Source: Symsagittifera roscoffensis (lineage: Eukaryota > Xenacoelomorpha > Acoela > Convolutidae). From it: a stretch of 64,000 nucleotides of DNA. Shown here in pieces: positions 58,627-64,000 of the stretch. Both the position numbers and the translations under genes were made by a program. Below the pieces are notes generated by a model. That model did not search any database. It worked only from the letters and a program-made list of their open reading frames with translations, and was not told where the DNA came from. Numbering within the stretch: the stretch's first letter is position 1; every line of letters begins with the position of its first letter. Location: positions 45,276,395 to 45,340,394 of the forward strand of contig NC_087062.1 in assembly GCF_963678635.1 (NCBI RefSeq), in the 5' to 3' direction.

Positions 58627-59330
58627 ATCTTCGTCTTGGGTACAATCATTGTTCTTACATCTTTTGTTAATCCGTGTCTTTGATTTAGTGCGTTTTGACG
58701 TGCCGAATTGCGCAGTTCTGAAAACGGTATTTATTGTTCTCCAATAGTGTAAATGTTTTCTATATATATGAAAGTCGGGTTGATTTCTGCTGATTAGTTA
58801 AAAGTGTGCTTTCAATGTCGGTTGTTCGGTAATTTTGAGTAGCTTTTACGAAAGGTTTTGTGGGGTTTTTACATGGTCTTCTATTCTGATCCACAAAAAT
58901 GGCATTATCTCAAAATATGTTTTTCTTGAAAAACTATCTGCGAAGTGAGATTTATTTTTATAGAAAACTTTATGTGATGGTGGCATCTTTTATCTGCAAA
59001 GACATATAAGGTTGATACTTTTATTTTACAAGAGTAGTTGCAAAGAAATGTTTTCTTTGTAATAAAAAAAAATTGAGCGATTACCTGAGAAGAAATATCC
59101 TGCAAAATGCGTTTTTATTGATGCTAGTTCGAATGAATGAAAAACTTGCATTCGTTCTGTTTCACATAAATGATGAAGTGTTTCGAGTTGTGAGAGTTGA
59201 AAATATTGAAAAATTTTATCGATTGTGTAGTCAAGTTTTATATCTGAGTGAATATCAAAGTGAATTGCTCGAAATTTTTTGTGTGCCCATAGTGATATAT
59301 TTTTTTCATTTTGGAGACGTTTGCTTTCAG

Positions 59331-59425
59331 GTTATATGGTAGAAATTGTCTATATGTGTTGCGTTTGTTTTTGTATCCGGAGACGGGCTTACAAGATTTT
59401 TGACCATGACGGTTTTGATTATTTG
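59331..59425 (+). CDS. Candidate 95-bp exon, copy 2
   Basis: Same exon as 57,515-57,609 with one change (His to Tyr in VEIVYMCC); both splice sites are kept. A third, truncated copy begins at 61,148 and is lost at 61,171 where the repeat ends. Confidence 0.35.
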
Positions 59426-60073
59426 GTAAGTCAGGAATAATGAGTTTTCCTGCGTTTTTGTTCAATCCTTTTAATATGAACACAGTATAAGGTTGCAGTT
59501 GTTTTTGATGTTTCCATTGCCTGTGGTTCTGGTTTAAATTGAAAGACTTGACTTTAAGCTTTTTAATATACCGGTTTTGCCGATTGTCTTCACAATCTGA
59601 ATGCGTTAATAGAACATCCTGTTGTCCTGTTTGAGATGATGTATTGTCATGAGGTGTTTCTCAAAAACTTTATTGCTTATGACAATGCCTATCAAAAGAT
59701 ACATGTGTACAAAACTCCTGAAAAGGAAAACAAAAAATTTTTAAAATTATTTAAAAATAAGAGGTTCTGTTTATACTGTTACATTTGGTTGAAAACGTGA
59801 TACTGGATGGTGTCTAATAGAAAGTAGAATTAAAATAGTTTCAAATTATAAAAATAGATCTTGTTGAGCTAATAATTGTAACTAATGTTCTTTTATGTCT
59901 TGTTGAATCTTGTTTTTTTTAGTTCAAACGATATACAGCCCAACTATGAAGTCTTGTGTTATCTGAATTTTGTCCGTATAGTAGAGGTGCTACAAAGTTG
60001 TTCTAGTTAAAAAAACTAATGGCCTGCTTGCATTTTTGATTCCTTGTTAACTCCTGTTTAAAATAAATTGAGG

Positions 60074-60442
60074 TTCGATGGGAACTATCAAAATTGTGGT
60101 ATGCTTAAAAAAGAGTGTGTGGAAGGTAGAGAAATTGTTGCTGACAGAGATGATGCTAATCTGTCTGATAGTGTCTCAAATGGGTTGCTTACTAGATCTT
60201 GTGGATAATGTTCAGTCAATCAATAAAGATGTCGTTTTGAAAGTCTTGAAGGAAAGAATTGCTTGCCTGTTAAATGCGCAGAAATTGGGATAGAATCTAT
60301 ATCTGGTAGTAGATGTGGCGGTTTTGTTGGGGAGTTTATATTCGGATTTGTAGAGGCGTCTGATATGATTTATGATTGTTGTCATGAAGAGCTTGATGGT
60401 TCTGACGAGGAACCTTTGTTAAAACGGATTCTTATTTTGTAA
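60074..60442 (+). pseudogene. Cys-rich coding-like frame with two internal TAA, copy 2
   Basis: Copy of 58,258-58,626 with the same two stops, so the stops predate the tandem duplication. Confidence 0.3.
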
Positions 60443-61170
60443 ATCTTCGTCTTGGGTACAATCATTGTTCTTACATCTTTTGTTAATCCGTGTCTTTGAT
60501 TTAGTGCGTTTTGACGTGCCGAATTGCGCAGTTCTGAAAACGGTATTTATTGTTCTCCAATAGTGTAAATGTTTTCTATATATATGAAAGTCGGGTTGAT
60601 TTCTGCTGATTAGTTAAAAGTGTGCTTTCAATGTCGGTTGTTCGGTAATTTTGAGTAGCTTTTACGAATGGTTTTGTGGGGTTTTTACATGGTCTTCTAT
60701 TCTGATCCACAAAAATGGCATTATCTCAAAATATGTTTTTCTTGAAAAACTATCTGCGAAGTGAGATTTATTTTTATAGAAAACTTTATGTGATGGTGGC
60801 ATCTTTTATCTGCAAAGACATATAAGGTTGATACTTTTATTTTACAAGAGTAGTTGCAAAGAAATGTTTCCTTTGTAATAAAAAAAAATTGAGCGATTAC
60901 CTGAGAAGAAATATCCTGCAAAATGCGTTTTTATTGATGCTAGTTCGAATGAATGAAAAACTTGCATTCGTTCTGTTTCACATAAATGATGAAGTGTTTC
61001 GAGTTGTGAGAGTGAAAAATATTGAAAAATTTTTATCGATTGTGTAGTCAAGTTTTATATCTGAGTGAATATCAAAGTGAATTGCTCGAAATTTTTTGTG
61101 TGCCCATAGTGATATATTTTTTTCATTTTGGAGACGTTTGCTTTCAGGTTATATGGTAGAAATTGTCCAT

Positions 61171-63680
61171 AAAAAAAATTAACATGGTGATGGCTATTAA
61201 AAATCCAGCTCCAGTTCTTCTAAGACATTGGAAAAGTATTAGAATTATAGATGCTATAAAGATCAAACATATTGTTAAAAAATTAGAAGGTATCTTTCAT
61301 TTGAGAATTTTTGACTATAAGTGATAATCTCACTTGTCAGGGTATGCAAATGTTTCAGATAGGTATTAGGGGATCGAAATTAGTTAAAAGATATAGATGG
61401 TAATATTCAAAAAAGGGGTAAAAACTTGAAATTTTTACTAAAAATGTTAGGAAATTTGTATGACTGAAAACGATAGTAGGAACGAAAAAGATATTGAAAA
61501 AGATTTTAAAAACCTTCAATAATGTAGTAAAAATTTTCAAGAGTCGATACAACTTGTTTCAAAAAAATCATTCAGAATGTGATTGTACTATCCGAAAAAT
61601 TTCAATAATATTTAGTTTGTTTTGGCAAAGTTGGTTTTTCCCAATGGAGTTCAAAAAGGGGATTAGAAATTGATAGTTATTGGTTAAGGGTTGTCTGAAA
61701 GTTGCGGTATGAAATTTTTGATTCCTGTTTCTGTTGTTGATTAAATCGGGAATTTTTTTGACTAATCTTTAATTTAGGCTAGGTGAGTTTGGCAATATTT
61801 TACTTTAGGCTAATTTGGCTATTTTCCTCTGAGTGTTTTAGGTGTATAGTTTTTATTATTTTGTTGATTTTTGCTGAGGCTTAATGGAAGGGTTAAAAAT
61901 TTGAGATGAAATTTTTTGAAGTTATCAAAAGTTGTGCTTTTTACCTGGAGTTCCTGGAGTATGAGCTACAGTTCTAGTTTAAATTAGATCGTTTCGTTTA
62001 AATGAACGGTTGTGGCGAAAGAAAGATCGTTATATAAAGAAACGCTGTTATTGGTCAATTTGTTTCACTGGAGTTCTCAGAGATAGGAAGTGTGTAATAT
62101 TATAAGAGATTGAGAAAAACTGTGTTTTTTCGTTCAGAACCTAATGGTTTTTGATGAGTTGTTTAGAATATGTAATGTGTGAGACATAATTTCTTTCTTT
62201 TTGGGAGTGACTGGGAATTTTTTTCCAAATTTTTGATTGTGTGATCAATGTTTGTTAATTTTTTCTAGACTGGCTTTTGATTCTTATTGTGTTTCTGATA
62301 TAGGTTTTGTTCTTATAATTTACGACTTTTTCCTTTTTCAGTGGTTTCGGTCTGAGTATCAGTTGTTTTTCATTAGTTTGGTAGGGTCTTTTTGAAGTAA
62401 TTGGAACTTATTTTTGGATTTGCCTTTCTAGTTACCAAACTTGATATAAGTTCAAATGTTTGTTTTTATTTCTGAATTTGGTGTGATGGGAGAGCTGATT
62501 TGTGATTGAAAATACTTACTTCTTTGTCATTTCCTGGTACATTTCAGAACATTTTTTCACTATTCAAAATCTATTCGTTGTGAGTAATACAGGCGAATTT
62601 TACTTTTTGTGGGCATTAGAACTGATCATCATTGTGTGTATGAAAAGATAAGTTGTAGCCCATTGAATCTTCTGGTGGTTTGCTATATCTTTGTGATTTT
62701 TTTTGATACTTTTGCTGTAAAATTTACGTCTCATGACTAATTGATGTTTAGACTGATGTTCTCTAGTTTCTATAATTTCAGTTTAAAATACATCTTAGAT
62801 ATTCTTTAATGAACAATTCATGCCTTCAATATCTCCATGTGTGGAGATTTTAGGCCTTTAGTGTCAAGGGATATCCGGTGATTAAAGTACAGTCGTTGTC
62901 CTTCCAGGTCTTTTTTTTCTGCTGTTTGTTTTTGATGAGCAAAAAGTTTGTCCAATTGACATTTAAGACAGTCATTACAAAGAATTTTAATTCAAAATGG
63001 TGCATTTAAAAATCAACGATTGTGTTTGAAACTTTCAACTGTGTTTTTCTGAACCAAATGTGCTTTTTTGATTGAGAAATGTTTGTTATGAAAAGCTATT
63101 AAAAACAATGAACTTACGCTGTTGTGAACTTAAAATACACAAGATACTTTTTAACGAGATAACAATATTCCAAACCATCAGTTGTTTTTAATGGTTTTTT
63201 TTCAGTTTTCCCAAATTCCGTAGTAGGGTTCTGTATGTTAAATAGTGACATCAGCTTTGACAGGTTTTTTTTTGTATTTATGCCATGACTTCATTTGTAT
63301 GATTACATGGTCTTAGTTTTGTTACTTTTGAGTTAGTCCAGTAGTCAGTTGGAGCGTTAATGGCAAAATAACTTTGTATTTGTGAATGCCTTAAAGCAAA
63401 ATTATCAATGGGATTGCTAACTTCGAAACATTTTTATTTGTTCCATAATTGCAAGATTTTTTGGATCGATTAATTTTTTTTCACTGTTTTTTTTTCATGG
63501 AATTTGCTTTGAAATTGTTTTTTTTTTATTCCATTTGTTTGTACCTGTGAGATTTACTTCATAGAGATAGTTTTGACATTCAAAATAAAGTAGAAAAGTG
63601 TTCTAAGTTGATTTTTTTCGTAACGGAATCAATTTTTACTGGATAATTGCACTCTAATTGTGGTGAACTTTCATCTTTTT
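61171..63680. other. T-rich region with no recognised gene
   Basis: Plus strand is strongly T-rich (for example 32 T to 11 A in 61,801-61,860). Short open frames are low-complexity. It could be an intron of a plus-strand gene that extends off the right edge. Confidence 0.4.
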
Positions 63681-63684
63681 CCAG

Positions 63685-63866
63685 ACAAGGTTAATATTTT
63701 GAGGGAGTATCAACCATAGTATAAGTCTGGAGGCGTATTTATACTTGGTGACTATTGGAGGGCAAGGTTTTTCCCTCTGGCTAAACCATATGGATATTCG
63801 GAAAAAATTGCGCGTTCTTTCGTGAAAAATGAGTGCGTTTTTAGTGGAGTCTGTATCGGAGAATGA
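63685..63866 (+). pseudogene. Coding-like frame with one TAG, after a good splice acceptor
   Basis: Follows CTTTTTCCAG. It reads KVNILREYQP, then TAG at 63,717, then YKSGGVFILGDYWRARFFPL and YSEKIARSFVKNECVFSG up to TGA 63,864. The length and residue make-up are unlike the T-rich surroundings. Family not recognised; probably a decayed or mis-sequenced exon. Confidence 0.3.
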
Positions 63867-64000
63867 AGTTTTTCTTCATCAACATTTAATGTAGCACAAG
63901 GATCCGAAAGTTTCAATAATTTTTGGGCTAGTTGTTCAAAATTGTCTTGATTTATTTAGGAGTAGTAAAATTTGAAAAAAATTGAAAAATTATATTGTTC

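Larger units (their letters stand above)
57050..61170 (+). repeat. 1,816-bp unit repeated 2.3 times in tandem
   Basis: Copies at about 57,050-58,865, 58,866-60,681 and 60,682-61,170 (the last cut off inside the small exon). Identity is near total: scattered single-base changes and one extra T in copy 3. Each full unit contains a spliceable 95-base exon and a 123-codon broken frame, both on the plus strand. Confidence 0.92.

Overview
The window is AT-rich eukaryotic nuclear DNA from an animal, most likely an invertebrate. The evidence is spliced genes with GT-AG introns, a six-helix cytochrome b561, LINE and Ty3/gypsy relics, tRNA-derived SINE-like repeats and palindromic MITEs. The species cannot be named from the sequence. 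Real coding sequence is sparse; most of the 64 kb is repeats.

Layout. (1) 0.4-7.2 kb: a cytochrome b561 gene on the minus strand (exons 3531-3265, 1798-1589, 728-429; 258 residues). Its first exon, and about 2.2 kb around it, is present twice in tandem (second exon 1 at 5772-5506). Each copy carries a ~730-bp palindromic, pogo-like MITE. (2) 8.0-10.25 kb: a decayed LINE (endonuclease plus reverse transcriptase) on the plus strand. (3) 11.1-31.26 kb: a 20-kb array of broken Ty3/gypsy fragments, all on the minus strand. The gag-protease part is repeated about ten times, while the later part of the polymerase (RT thumb and RNase H) is recognised only at the left edge. Two copies (19.48-21.62 and 21.62-23.76 kb) are almost identical. 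(4) 32.7-53.1 kb: one large minus-strand gene, assembled here from exons whose splice phases agree. It encodes a superfamily 1 helicase/NTPase-like protein with motifs I-VI split over five exons and a long helical C-terminal region. Its architecture recalls the UvrD-type/Schlafen-type helicase fold. Its introns hold SINE-like elements, a hairpin minisatellite and a ~1.7-kb palindrome that runs into a 200-base assembly gap inside exon 1. (5) 53.1-64 kb: T-rich on the plus strand, with a 1,816-bp unit repeated 2.3 times and a few small plus-strand exon candidates or broken frames, none assigned to a family.

The two firm genes do not look functionally linked. Cytochrome b561 proteins move electrons across membranes using ascorbate; the helicase-like protein has no clear assigned role. 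The best leads for something new are that gene and its N-terminal region (no family recognised), the tandem gag-protease array with a lineage lacking the catalytic aspartate, and the palindrome at the gene's first exon. Gene models were built by eye from splice signals and phase, so transcript data are needed to settle them.
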